Assembly (NCBI GenBank): GCA_947625465.1
Contig: CANQOK010000001.1
Span: 1-64,000 of the forward strand
Length of the DNA stretch: 64,000 nt
Direction: 5' to 3'
DNA from: an uncultured Lachnospiraceae bacterium
GTDB lineage: Bacteria > Bacillota > Clostridia > Lachnospirales > Lachnospiraceae
The notes beneath the pieces were generated by a model that saw only the letters and a list, made by a program, of their open reading frames with translations, was not told the origin of the DNA and searched no databases. The position numbers and the translations under genes are program-made. Positions 1 to 7,966 of the stretch are shown one piece after another (positions within the stretch are counted from its first letter, which is position 1; the number at the start of each line of letters is the position of its first letter).

Positions 1-173
1 TACCCTTTTTTCAGCAAATGATATGAAAATAACTCAAAAACAATTTCAATTTACTCTTGACATATCACCGCTGGACTGTTCTGAAACATTTTGGCATCTC
101 TGGACTTTCTGACTTCATTATAGTACAATGAGGACAATAAATCAGTTGTTTTTCCAACGGAAAAGAGGTTTTT

Positions 174-839
174 ATGAAAAAGTATGTTTCTCTTCTAAAA
201 AGAACGAAGTTGTTTTCCGGTGTAGGTGATGATGACATTCTTTCCATGCTGAATTGCCTGAACGCAGCTGTCCGAGAGTATAACAAGGGTGAATATGTGT
301 TTCGACAAGGCGAGTACATTCGCAATCTGATGATTCTTGCAGCAGGCAGACTTTACATTCAGAAAGAGGACTATTGGGGTAACCTAAATATCCTGAATGA
401 GATTCGCCCTGGAGAAATGTTTGGAGAAGCCTACATTGTACCAAACAGTGGCCCTTTGATGAACGATGTCATTGCTATTGAGGAATGCGCGATTCTCTTT
501 TTCGATATGGAACGAATACTGACCGTATGCCCTTCTGCTTGCCCCTTTCACACCCGGCTGGTAAAAAATATATTTTATACGATCTCGGATAAGAATAAAA
601 GTCTTGTCCAAAAAATCAGCTATATGTCTCAACGTTCCACAAGGGAAAAATTGCTGTCCTATCTTTCCGACGAGGCGAAGCGGCAAAACAGCGGTTCATT
701 CTCTATTCCATTTAACCGACAGCAGCTTGCGGATTTTCTTTCGGTAGACCGAAGCGCCATGTCCAACGAACTATGCAAGCTGCGTGACGAAGGTATGCTT
801 GATTTTCATAAGAGCGAATTTACATTATACGAAGTATAA
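174..839 (+). CDS. Crp/Fnr-family transcriptional regulator
   Basis: A 221-residue regulator with an N-terminal cyclic-nucleotide-binding-type beta barrel (about residues 10-125; the core 'RPGEMFGEAYI' is visible) and a C-terminal Crp-type winged helix (about 150-220; 'RQQLADFLSVDRSAMSNELCKL' is the recognition region). Length and order match the Crp/Fnr family. The ATG at 174 follows AAGAGG with normal spacing. A cysteine/histidine cluster 'CPSACPFH' lies just before the long dimer helix and could bind heme or metal, but this is inference; the ligand is unknown. The gene is monocistronic and stands upstream of the two-component cluster without an obvious shared transcript. Confidence 0.85.
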   Translation: MKKYVSLLKRTKLFSGVGDDDILSMLNCLNAAVREYNKGEYVFRQGEYIRNLMILAAGRLYIQKEDYWGNLNILNEIRPGEMFGEAYIVPNSGPLMNDVIAIEECAILFFDMERILTVCPSACPFHTRLVKNIFYTISDKNKSLVQKISYMSQRSTREKLLSYLSDEAKRQNSGSFSIPFNRQQLADFLSVDRSAMSNELCKLRDEGMLDFHKSEFTLYEV

Positions 840-937
840 AAAATGGGCCGTTGTCACGGTGGGGAATCCCTGTCGGGTATTGCGGAATGTCTCTGGGCAG
901 GACAAAGTAAATCCTTAAAAATCGGATTTTAATAAAA

Positions 938-982
938 CGCAAACAAAACTTGAAAGTTTCGCAAACATTCCGGCGGTACAAT
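938..982 (+). promoter_or_regulatory. Putative activator-type promoter of the two-component cluster
   Basis: A TACAAT -10 box at 977-982 has no good -35. Instead CGCAAAC occurs twice as a direct repeat (938-944 and 960-966, 22 bp apart, two helical turns) around the inverted repeat AAACTT-GA-AAGTTT (946-959). This is what an OmpR-type activator site looks like. The string AAACAAAACTT here (941-951) recurs upstream of the response-regulator gene (1420-1430). Confidence 0.45.
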
Positions 983-1026
983 GCAGTCATCAAGTGAGAA
1001 CACTTAAAAACTGGAGGTGCGTTTCA

Positions 1027-1395
1027 ATGAAAAAGAAAAACTTTGTAACCCTGATTATGAGCACAGTCGGCGGACTTTTATTTGCCCTCGGTATGTGTAT
1101 GGGACTCATCCCGGAGTGGAATACGTTTTGGCAGGGCATTGTGATTGGCGTTGTCGGCGTAGTGATTCTGCTGGCAATGGTGTTTGTCCGCCGGAAGATG
1201 GAAGGCAAGCCCATGATCGTTCTAAACGGCAAGGCAGTCGGAACAACGCTTCTCGGCGTCCTTGGTGCAATCGTTTTTGGCGTGGGAATGTGCATGGTCA
1301 TGGTGTGGGATATGCTGGTCTGGGGCATCATCGTAGGTATTGTCGGGATCGTTCTGCTGCTCTGTCCGATCCCTGTAATTAAAGGACTGAAATAA
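1027..1395 (+). CDS. Small membrane protein with two GMCM repeat modules
   Basis: A 122-residue protein of unknown function, almost entirely hydrophobic, with about four predicted membrane segments. It holds two copies of one module: 'ALGMCMGLIPEW...GIVIGVVGVV' near residues 19-50 and 'GVGMCMVMVWDM...GIIVGIVGIV' near 84-113, separated by a short basic linker (RRKMEGK). The same module occurs once in the 128-residue protein at 4125. GGAGG at 1014-1018 supports the ATG at 1027 rather than the upstream in-frame ATG at 994. It precedes the response regulator by 86 bp and has its own putative regulated promoter, so it may be a target or a sensory partner of that system. Confidence 0.75.
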   Translation: MKKKNFVTLIMSTVGGLLFALGMCMGLIPEWNTFWQGIVIGVVGVVILLAMVFVRRKMEGKPMIVLNGKAVGTTLLGVLGAIVFGVGMCMVMVWDMLVWGIIVGIVGIVLLLCPIPVIKGLK

Positions 1396-1444
1396 ATTTT
1401 TTTGAAAAGGCCGAAACACAAACAAAACTTTAACATCTGTGTGC

Positions 1445-1450
1445 TAAAAT
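1445..1450 (+). promoter_or_regulatory. Putative -10 box of the response-regulator gene
   Basis: TAAAAT at 1445-1450 lies 31 bases before the regulator ATG. AAACAAAACTT at 1420-1430 occupies the -35 region and is shared with the promoter near 940, which suggests autoregulation. Confidence 0.35.
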
Positions 1451-1481
1451 GAAAAAAAACGGATTCACGGAGGTACACATT

Positions 1482-2153
1482 ATGTTTCAGATATTGGTTG
1501 TGGAGGACGACAAAGACCTGAACCGCACGGTCTGTTCTTTCCTGAATGGCAGCGGATATCAGGCGGTGGGGTGTCTCGATGCAAATGAAGCCTATGATGC
1601 TATGTACCGAAATACCTTTGACTTGATTGTCTCCGATATTATGATGCCCGGTATCGACGGTTATGAGTTTGCGAAAACAGTGCGTTCGCTCAACGAGGAT
1701 ATCCCCATCCTCTTTATGACGGCACGGGACGATTTTGCTTCCAAACAGAAGGGCTACCGTATCGGGATTGACGATTACATGGTCAAGCCGATCGATTTGG
1801 ACGAGCTTTTCCTGCGGATCGGGGCGTTGCTGCGGCGGGCGAAGATCGCCACTTCTCACAAGCTGGAGATCGGCAAGCTGCGGCTTGACATGGACGAGCG
1901 CACGGCGATCTATGACGGAGAGGAAATTTCCCTGACGACGCGGGAATTTAATCTCATCTATAAGCTGCTGTCTTATCCCGGCAAGACCTTTACCCGCACC
2001 CAGCTCATGGATGAATTTTGGGACGCGGAAACGAATACTGCGCCGAGAGCGGTAGATGTTTACATGACAAAGCTGCGCGGGAAGTTTGAAGCCTGCGGCG
2101 AGTTTGAACTGAAAACCGTTCACGGTCTGGGATATAAGGCGGTGATCAAATGA
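1482..2153 (+). CDS. OmpR/PhoB-family response regulator
   Basis: A 223-residue response regulator. The receiver domain (about 1-115) shows the acidic pair 'VEDDKD', the phospho-acceptor Asp in 'DLIVSDIMMPG' and the conserved Lys of 'MVKPIDLDEL'. The C-terminal OmpR-type winged helix (about 128-223) shows 'LTTREFNLIYKLLSYPGKTFTRTQLMDEFW' in segments and the usual ending 'VHGLGYKAVI'. GGAGG at 1469-1473 supports ATG 1482 rather than the in-frame ATG at 1449. The stop overlaps the kinase start by four bases (ATGA), indicating translational coupling. The DNA target is unknown; the repeats near 940 and 1420 are candidates. Confidence 0.93.
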   Translation: MFQILVVEDDKDLNRTVCSFLNGSGYQAVGCLDANEAYDAMYRNTFDLIVSDIMMPGIDGYEFAKTVRSLNEDIPILFMTARDDFASKQKGYRIGIDDYMVKPIDLDELFLRIGALLRRAKIATSHKLEIGKLRLDMDERTAIYDGEEISLTTREFNLIYKLLSYPGKTFTRTQLMDEFWDAETNTAPRAVDVYMTKLRGKFEACGEFELKTVHGLGYKAVIK

Positions 2154-3250
2154 GAGAAAATTCAAAATGGGCCCGGTTTTTGTTTTCACTGCGAAAATAT
2201 GTTACGTTCTTTCTGCTGATCGCGTTTATTATTACCTGCTGTATGACTCTTTTCCTGCTGATCCTGCAGCGGACGCTGGGAATCAGTTATACCGAAGAAA
2301 ATATCAGGGTTGCGGCGATCCTCACGTTTGGCAACGTGATTTTTCTGAGTTTTCTATGTACGGTCATTGATACGGTGCGCCGCCGATTCATGGTGGAGCG
2401 TCCTGTGCGGCGCATTGCCGAAGGCGCGGAAAAAATCATGCAGGGTGATTTCTCTGCCCGCATTGAGCCGTTTCGCAGCATTGACAGCGAATCAGGCTTT
2501 GACACGATTATAGAATACTTCAACCGCATGGCGGAGGAACTTTCCGGCGTGGAGACCCTGCGGACGGATTTTATCTCCAACGTATCCCATGAATTAAAAA
2601 CGCCGCTGGCCGTCATACAGAATTACGGAACCTTACTCCAAAGTCCCGATCTGACAGAAGCGCAGCGGATGGAATACGCCAAAGCGATCACCGAGCAGTC
2701 CCGCCGTCTTGCTGATCTTATCAGCAATATTTTGAAGCTGAACCGGTTGGAAAACCAACAGATTTATCCCGCTGCAAAACGCTATAATCTCGGCGAGCAG
2801 CTTGCCGAGTGCCTGCTGAATTTTGAAAGCACCTGGGAGAAAAAGAACATCGACATTGAAACGGAGCTCGAAGAAGAAGTATTCGTGGAATCGGATGACG
2901 AGCTTTTGTCCCTTGTCTGGAACAATCTTTTTTCCAATGCTTTGAAATTTACGGAGTCCGGCGGCACGGTGTCCGTGATGCTGAAAACAGAGGGAGATTT
3001 TGCTGCTGTCCAAGTGTCCGACACCGGCTGCGGCATCTCAAAGGAAACCGGCAGACATATCTTTGAAAAGTTCTATCAGGGCGACACCTCTCACGCCACA
3101 CAGGGCAACGGCCTGGGACTTGCGCTTGTGAAACGGGTAGTGGATATTGTCGGCGGCGACATTTCCGTGGAGAGTGAGGTCGGAAAAGGCAGCAGCTTTA
3201 CCGTAACGATCAGGAGGGCAGCGGATGGAGAAATTCCAAAAGATTCTTAA
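2150..3250 (+). CDS. Sensor histidine kinase with a very short extracellular loop
   Basis: A 366-residue kinase. Two membrane helices (about 15-38 and 53-76) are separated by only about 15 residues, too few for a ligand domain, so it resembles intramembrane-sensing kinases that need a membrane partner. A HAMP-like stretch (about 77-130) follows, then the dimerisation helix with the phospho-acceptor His in 'FISNVSHELKTPLAVI' and an ATP-binding domain with 'NNLFSNALKF', 'VSDTGCGIS' and 'GNGLGLALVKRVV'. It is coupled to the regulator by a 4-base overlap and overlaps the next membrane-protein gene by 26 bases, so all three are co-translated. Confidence 0.93.
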   Translation: MRENSKWARFLFSLRKYVTFFLLIAFIITCCMTLFLLILQRTLGISYTEENIRVAAILTFGNVIFLSFLCTVIDTVRRRFMVERPVRRIAEGAEKIMQGDFSARIEPFRSIDSESGFDTIIEYFNRMAEELSGVETLRTDFISNVSHELKTPLAVIQNYGTLLQSPDLTEAQRMEYAKAITEQSRRLADLISNILKLNRLENQQIYPAAKRYNLGEQLAECLLNFESTWEKKNIDIETELEEEVFVESDDELLSLVWNNLFSNALKFTESGGTVSVMLKTEGDFAAVQVSDTGCGISKETGRHIFEKFYQGDTSHATQGNGLGLALVKRVVDIVGGDISVESEVGKGSSFTVTIRRAADGEIPKDS

Positions 3251-4124
3251 AACGATATTCTGCCTGCCTCCGCTTCCGACATTTTTGGCGGCTCTTTTCG
3301 GTTACGGATCTGTGATCGCGGTGGCGGCGTTCAAGGTGCAAAATCCCGTCCTGCAATACGTCTCTTATCTGGCTTCCGCCTATGCGCTGGTTGTTACGAT
3401 TACAGGATTTACATATATCCGCAGGGCAGTCGGCGGTGTCAGAAAGTTTGTATCTGATCATCCGCTGATGAAAAAATTCCGCTCCACCAGGGTGGGAGAG
3501 AAATTTATGACCGATGCGCGGTTTCGCGCCGGGATCTCGCTGTATCAGGGCTTTTTCATCAATCTGCTGTATATTGTTATGAAGCTGGTTTCGGGGATCG
3601 TGTACCGCTCCGCGTGGTTTATCGCGCTGGCAGTCTACTATATCCTGCTGGCCGTGATGCGCTTTCTGCTGGTCCGGCGGCTGAATACGCAGGATGAAGC
3701 GGCGGAGCTGCGCCGTTACCGGCTGTGCGGGATCATGCTTCTGTTTATGAATCAGGCGCTTACCGGGATCGTTGTATTTATCGTACGGCAAAATCAGGGC
3801 TTTGCCTATCCGGGACTTTTGATCTACGCAATGGCTGCTTATTCCTTTTATGCCGTCACGATTGCCATTGTCAATATCGTAAAGACCCAGCGGCATAAAA
3901 GCCCGATTCTCTCGGCGTCCAAGGCCATCAACCTTGTGGCGGCCATGGTTTCCATTTTATCGCTGGAGACTGCCATGCTGGCGCAGTTCGGCGGGAACGA
4001 CGATCCGATGTTTCGTCAGGTCATGACCGGCGCGACAGGCGGCAGCGTCTGCACCATTGTGATCGGTATGGCGATCTATATGATCTGGCGGGCAAATAAA
4101 AATCTGAAACGAAAGGAGTCATAA
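3225..4124 (+). CDS. Uncharacterised multi-pass membrane protein
   Basis: A 299-residue integral membrane protein with about seven hydrophobic segments and short basic loops. I do not recognise a catalytic motif. AGGAGGG just upstream, inside the kinase gene, supports ATG 3225; the 26-base overlap with the kinase gene shows tight operon membership. Together with the kinase's short loop this makes it a candidate membrane sensor or effector for the two-component system, but that is inference from position only. Confidence 0.7.
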   Translation: MEKFQKILKTIFCLPPLPTFLAALFGYGSVIAVAAFKVQNPVLQYVSYLASAYALVVTITGFTYIRRAVGGVRKFVSDHPLMKKFRSTRVGEKFMTDARFRAGISLYQGFFINLLYIVMKLVSGIVYRSAWFIALAVYYILLAVMRFLLVRRLNTQDEAAELRRYRLCGIMLLFMNQALTGIVVFIVRQNQGFAYPGLLIYAMAAYSFYAVTIAIVNIVKTQRHKSPILSASKAINLVAAMVSILSLETAMLAQFGGNDDPMFRQVMTGATGGSVCTIVIGMAIYMIWRANKNLKRKES

Positions 4125-4511
4125 ATGATGGAAGAAGAGAAAGAAACTTTTACCTATACCTATTCCGCAAAAGAGCAGGAGGAAATCAAGAAGATCCGGG
4201 ACAAATACGCGCCCCCGACAAAAGAGGAAACCCCGATGGAACAGCTTCGCCGTCTGGACGAGAGCGCCACAAGGGGAGCGACTGTCGTATCACTGATCGT
4301 CGGGATCGTCAGCGCACTGATCCTGGGCGTGGGGATGTGCTGCACGATGCTTCCCGGCTGGGAGCAATATTTCATTCCGGGCATTGTGATCGGCGTTGTC
4401 GGGATCGCCGGCGTGGCTGCGGCTTATCCGATTTATAGCCATATGGTCAGACGCAGACGGGCACAGCTGGCGCCGGAGATCATGCGGTTGTCGGACGAAC
4501 TGATGAAGTGA
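4125..4511 (+). CDS. Small membrane protein with one GMCM module
   Basis: A 128-residue protein. The first 45 residues are charged and soluble, followed by two membrane helices holding 'ALILGVGMCCTMLPGWEQYFIPGIVIGVVGIAG' (cited in part), the same module that occurs twice in the 122-residue protein at 1027. A basic 'RRRRAQ' tail suggests a cytoplasmic C-terminus. It starts directly after the preceding stop, with AAAGGAG seven bases upstream, and is the last gene of the cluster. Function unknown. The paralogy with the first gene, at the other end of the operon, suggests that both belong to the same sensing or response unit. Confidence 0.75.
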   Translation: MMEEEKETFTYTYSAKEQEEIKKIRDKYAPPTKEETPMEQLRRLDESATRGATVVSLIVGIVSALILGVGMCCTMLPGWEQYFIPGIVIGVVGIAGVAAAYPIYSHMVRRRRAQLAPEIMRLSDELMK

Positions 4512-4558
4512 AAGAAAACAGCATGCCGGAATAGAAACTCATAAAAATGACACATGAG

Positions 4559-4591
4559 GTACACAAAAAGTACACAGGTACTGTCTAAAAT
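4559..4591 (+). promoter_or_regulatory. Putative regulated promoter of the HtrA gene with 11-bp direct repeats
   Basis: GTACACA occurs at 4559-4565 and again at 4570-4576, exactly 11 bp apart, and GTAC follows once more. A TAAAAT -10 box lies at 4586-4591, so the repeats cover the -35 region. One-turn direct repeats over -35 are typical of OmpR-family activator sites. Confidence 0.45.
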
Positions 4592-4639
4592 AAAGCCATA
4601 AAATTTAAATCGAATGGAAACGCAGAAAGGAGAAGCGCT

Positions 4640-6154
4640 ATGTTTGACGAAAATAATTGGTATGAAAATGACAGTCAGGGAAGTAATGGTGATAACTCCG
4701 ACAATGAAAATAAAGGGGCATCCACTTACGATTCCGCATCGGAAGAGAAGGAAGTGAACGGGCAGACACAAAATGCTTCGGCAGGGAACACACAGGAATC
4801 CGGAGATAATATTCAGCGGCCGTATCAGCAGTTTATGAATCAGTCCAATCAGGATAACTATGTATGGAATCATTCGCCGCAGCAGACGCAGCAGAATGTT
4901 CCGCCGGCAAGGCCGCCGAAGAGAAAAGGCAAGGTTCGCGCGGTACTGGCGGTGGTATTGGCAGTCGCGATAGTAGGAACCGGAGCCTTTATTGTAACCG
5001 GCGGGTTTGATAAGATTTTTTCCTCGAACGGAGAGAAACCGCAGATCGGTACGACCGTAACCGACCGGGAAACAGAACAGGCGGAGCGGACTACAGTGGA
5101 GATTTCCAATAATTCTTCTCCGTCTTCCAGCGGACAGATCATATTGACAGATGTATCGGAGATCGTGGATGATGTAATGCCGTCAGTCGTTGCGATTACC
5201 AGCCGGGCGCTGATCGAATCCGGGAATTACGGCTGGGGTTACTGGTCAAGCGGCAGCAGCGAGAAGCAGGAAGTCAATGCGGGCGCAGGTTCCGGTATTA
5301 TCATTCAGCAGACGGATAAAGAACTGCTGATCGTAACGAATAATCATGTAGTAGAAGACGCATCCAGTCTTTCGGTTCAGTTTATCGACGGGAAGTCAGT
5401 TGAGGCGACTGTGAAGGGCACAGATTCCGAGAAGGACCTTGCTGTTGTAGCGATCCCGCTGGATACGATTGAAGACAGTACATTGAAATCAATTAAAAAG
5501 GCGACGATCGGCAGTTCTGACAATATGAAGGTCGGAGAAGGCGTAATCGCGATCGGCAACGCGTTGGGATACGGACAGTCTGTTACGACAGGAATCATCA
5601 GTGTTATGGACGCACAGATCACGGTTGACGGCGTTGTCAGAGAGCATATGATCCAGACAGACGCGGCGATCAACGGCGGCAACAGCGGCGGCGCTCTGCT
5701 GAACAGCAGAGGCGAAGTGATCGGGATCAATTTCGCGAAACGGCTCTATTTTTCCTCGACCAGCGTTGAAGGCATGGGGTATGCCATTCCGATTTCCTCC
5801 GCAACTGATGTGATCAATGATCTGATGAATCAGGAAACCCGTACCAAAGTGGAAGAGTCCAAGCGTGGTACACTGGGAATTACCGGTATGGATATTACAG
5901 ATGACTATGTGAGCCAGCTGGGAATGCCGGAAGGCGTTATGATTACCAAGCTGACGGAAGGCGGCGCTGCCGAGAAGGCAGGGATCCAGGTGCGGGATAT
6001 CATTACTGCCATAGGAGGCAAAAAAGTGGCCAGCATGGAAGAACTGAAGGAAGAACTGGCATACTATGAAAAGGGAGAAACGGTTACCGTGACCATACAG
6101 TATGCGGAAAACAGAAGTTATATTGCAAAAGACGTAACCTTGACATTACAGTAA
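4640..6154 (+). CDS. HtrA/DegP-family membrane-anchored serine protease
   Basis: A 504-residue protease. A low-complexity Asn/Ser/Gln-rich cytoplasmic region (1-95) ends in a basic 'PPKRKGKVR' and a single membrane helix (about 101-120). An extracellular trypsin-like domain follows, with catalytic His in 'VTNNHVVEDA', Asp in 'SEKDLAVVAI' and Ser in 'NGGNSGGALL'. A single PDZ domain (about 410-500) closes the protein. The arrangement matches clostridial HtrA/DegP-like proteases that degrade misfolded exported proteins. AGAAAGGAG at 4623-4631 supports the start. It is monocistronic, with a repeat-bearing promoter upstream and a hairpin terminator downstream. Confidence 0.92.
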   Translation: MFDENNWYENDSQGSNGDNSDNENKGASTYDSASEEKEVNGQTQNASAGNTQESGDNIQRPYQQFMNQSNQDNYVWNHSPQQTQQNVPPARPPKRKGKVRAVLAVVLAVAIVGTGAFIVTGGFDKIFSSNGEKPQIGTTVTDRETEQAERTTVEISNNSSPSSSGQIILTDVSEIVDDVMPSVVAITSRALIESGNYGWGYWSSGSSEKQEVNAGAGSGIIIQQTDKELLIVTNNHVVEDASSLSVQFIDGKSVEATVKGTDSEKDLAVVAIPLDTIEDSTLKSIKKATIGSSDNMKVGEGVIAIGNALGYGQSVTTGIISVMDAQITVDGVVREHMIQTDAAINGGNSGGALLNSRGEVIGINFAKRLYFSSTSVEGMGYAIPISSATDVINDLMNQETRTKVEESKRGTLGITGMDITDDYVSQLGMPEGVMITKLTEGGAAEKAGIQVRDIITAIGGKKVASMEELKEELAYYEKGETVTVTIQYAENRSYIAKDVTLTLQ

Positions 6155-6176
6155 GGAAAGATAGATTTCCTGAAAA

Positions 6177-6245
6177 AGGCTGCTGCGGATTACCTTCAAT
6201 GAAACCTGACGCGGATGATTTGACGGTATTTTGCGGCAGCCTTTT
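6177..6245 (+). terminator. Intrinsic terminator after the HtrA gene
   Basis: GGCTGCTGC near 6178 pairs with GCGGCAGCC near 6234, followed by TTTTT. The loop is long (about 45 bases), so the call is moderate. Confidence 0.55.
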
Positions 6246-6262
6246 TCCTTCGCAGGAACCGG

Positions 6263-6291
6263 TTTACGAAACAGAGAAAATGGTGTATAAT
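6263..6291 (+). promoter_or_regulatory. Promoter of the ClpX-like gene
   Basis: TTTACG at 6263-6268, a 17-bp spacer, and a perfect TATAAT at 6286-6291. Confidence 0.7.
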
Positions 6292-6346
6292 GAGAAACGG
6301 ATCGAAGTTGAAATGAAATTTTAACCACTTAAAGATGGAGGAACAT

Positions 6347-7885
6347 ATGGAAAAAGAGCATGAACAGGACGAATATGAACGGTATTGCGGAATCTGCAGA
6401 CGGCCGGAAAGTCAGACGGGGAAACTGATGACAATACCGGGCGGCATGCATATTTGTTCGGATTGTATGCAGCGGTCTTTGGACGTTATACAGCCGGGGC
6501 AGTTTAAAAATATGGATTTCAGCCATATTGATCTGAGCCGGTTCGGACTGACGCAGGAAGATATGGAAGCGGCAATGTACCGGATGCTGGGCCCGGAAGC
6601 GGTATCCGGGAATACTACGGATAAGGAGACCGCGCTGACCGAGGAAGAAAAACCGGATACGGAACAGCCGGAAGAACAGAAACGGCCGAAGCCGACGATC
6701 AGCTTTATCAATCTGGGACCGATCCACGGGATGCAGGATCATCAGCGTGTGAAGAAAAAATCCGCTGAGAAGAAGCCCGTGGTAGATCTGAAGAATCTGC
6801 CGGCGCCGCATAAGATTAAGGAAAAACTGGACGAGTATGTGATCGGACAGGAATACGCGAAGAAAGCGATATCGGTTGCGGTTTACAATCACTATAAACG
6901 GGTTGCGACCAATACGATGGACGATATTGAGATAGAGAAATCCAATATGCTGATGATCGGTCCGACAGGCTGCGGGAAAACCTATCTGGTAAGGACGCTG
7001 GCGCGGATTCTGGATGTGCCGCTGGCCATTGCGGACGCCACCTCCCTGACAGAGGCCGGTTATATCGGCGATGATATTGAGAGCGTCATCTCCAAGCTGC
7101 TGGCGGCTGCGGATAATGATGTGGAACGCGCGGAAAGCGGGATCGTTTTTATTGACGAGATCGACAAGATCGCCCGGAAGAAAAATACCACCAGCCGGGA
7201 TGTAAGCGGGGAATCTGTTCAGCAGGGAATGTTAAAGCTGCTGGAAGGCGCTGAGATTGAAGTGCCGGTGGGCGCGACCAGCAAAAACGCCATGGTGCCG
7301 CTGACTACTGTGAATACGCGGAATATCCTGTTTATTTGCGGCGGCGCGTTTCCGGATCTGGACGAAGTGATCAAACAGCGTTTAAACCGCCAGTCTTCCA
7401 TGGGCTTTCAGGCGGATTTAAAGGACAAGTATGACAACGAGGATGTGCTGAAAGAAGTAACGGTAGAAGATCTGCGGAATTTTGGCATGATACCGGAGTT
7501 TCTGGGCCGGCTGCCGATCATCTTTACCCTGGAAAACCTGACTAAAGAGATGCTGATGCAGGTGCTGACGGACCCGAAGAACGCGATTCTGAAGCAGTAT
7601 CAGAAGCTGCTGGAACTGGATGAGGTAAAATTGAATTTCTCTGAGGACGCGATTGAAGCCATTGCCGAGCGCGCCATTGAGAAAAAGACCGGCGCCCGGG
7701 CTTTGCGTTCGATCATTGAGAAATTCATGATGGATATTATGTTTGAGATCCCGAAAGATGAAAATATCGGAATCGTGACCATTACCCGGGATTATATCGA
7801 AGGAAAGGGAGCGCCGGTGATCCAGATGCGGGATGTAGAGCGGAAAGCTCTGCCGCAGCAGGAACAGCCGAGACTTGCGGATTAA
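6347..7885 (+). CDS. Divergent ClpX-like AAA+ unfoldase
   Basis: A 512-residue ClpX relative, about 90 residues longer than typical ClpX. An N-terminal zinc finger has Cys pairs 'CGIC' and 'CSDC'. It is followed by an acidic linker (about 60-155) longer than usual. The AAA+ domain has Walker A 'GPTGCGKT', Walker B 'IVFIDEIDKI', the pore loop 'GYIG' (GYVG in standard ClpX) and arginine-finger and sensor regions 'IPEFLGRLPI' and 'GARALRSIIE'. The loop that docks ClpP is 'SMGF' where standard ClpX has IGF, so ClpP binding may be altered. GGAGG at 6337-6341 supports ATG 6347 rather than 6335. It could be the housekeeping ClpX of this lineage or a second paralogue; the window does not decide. Confidence 0.85.
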   Translation: MEKEHEQDEYERYCGICRRPESQTGKLMTIPGGMHICSDCMQRSLDVIQPGQFKNMDFSHIDLSRFGLTQEDMEAAMYRMLGPEAVSGNTTDKETALTEEEKPDTEQPEEQKRPKPTISFINLGPIHGMQDHQRVKKKSAEKKPVVDLKNLPAPHKIKEKLDEYVIGQEYAKKAISVAVYNHYKRVATNTMDDIEIEKSNMLMIGPTGCGKTYLVRTLARILDVPLAIADATSLTEAGYIGDDIESVISKLLAAADNDVERAESGIVFIDEIDKIARKKNTTSRDVSGESVQQGMLKLLEGAEIEVPVGATSKNAMVPLTTVNTRNILFICGGAFPDLDEVIKQRLNRQSSMGFQADLKDKYDNEDVLKEVTVEDLRNFGMIPEFLGRLPIIFTLENLTKEMLMQVLTDPKNAILKQYQKLLELDEVKLNFSEDAIEAIAERAIEKKTGARALRSIIEKFMMDIMFEIPKDENIGIVTITRDYIEGKGAPVIQMRDVERKALPQQEQPRLAD

Positions 7886-7966
7886 CAGTCCGCAGAATGG
7901 AAAAGAGAACAGGCGCATATAATTTCATGATTATGATAATGGGCATTTATGCGGAAAAGAGGAGAT

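Noticed and set aside
990..2189. Long antisense frame (399 codons, minus strand) over the response regulator
   Set aside because: It lies opposite two well-supported genes, has no ribosome site and its product has no sensible pattern; it mirrors the codon bias of the real gene.
4433..4873. Antisense frame of 146 codons opposite the HtrA N-terminus
   Set aside because: It overlaps two real genes and a promoter, and has no start signals; it is a by-product of the low-complexity region.
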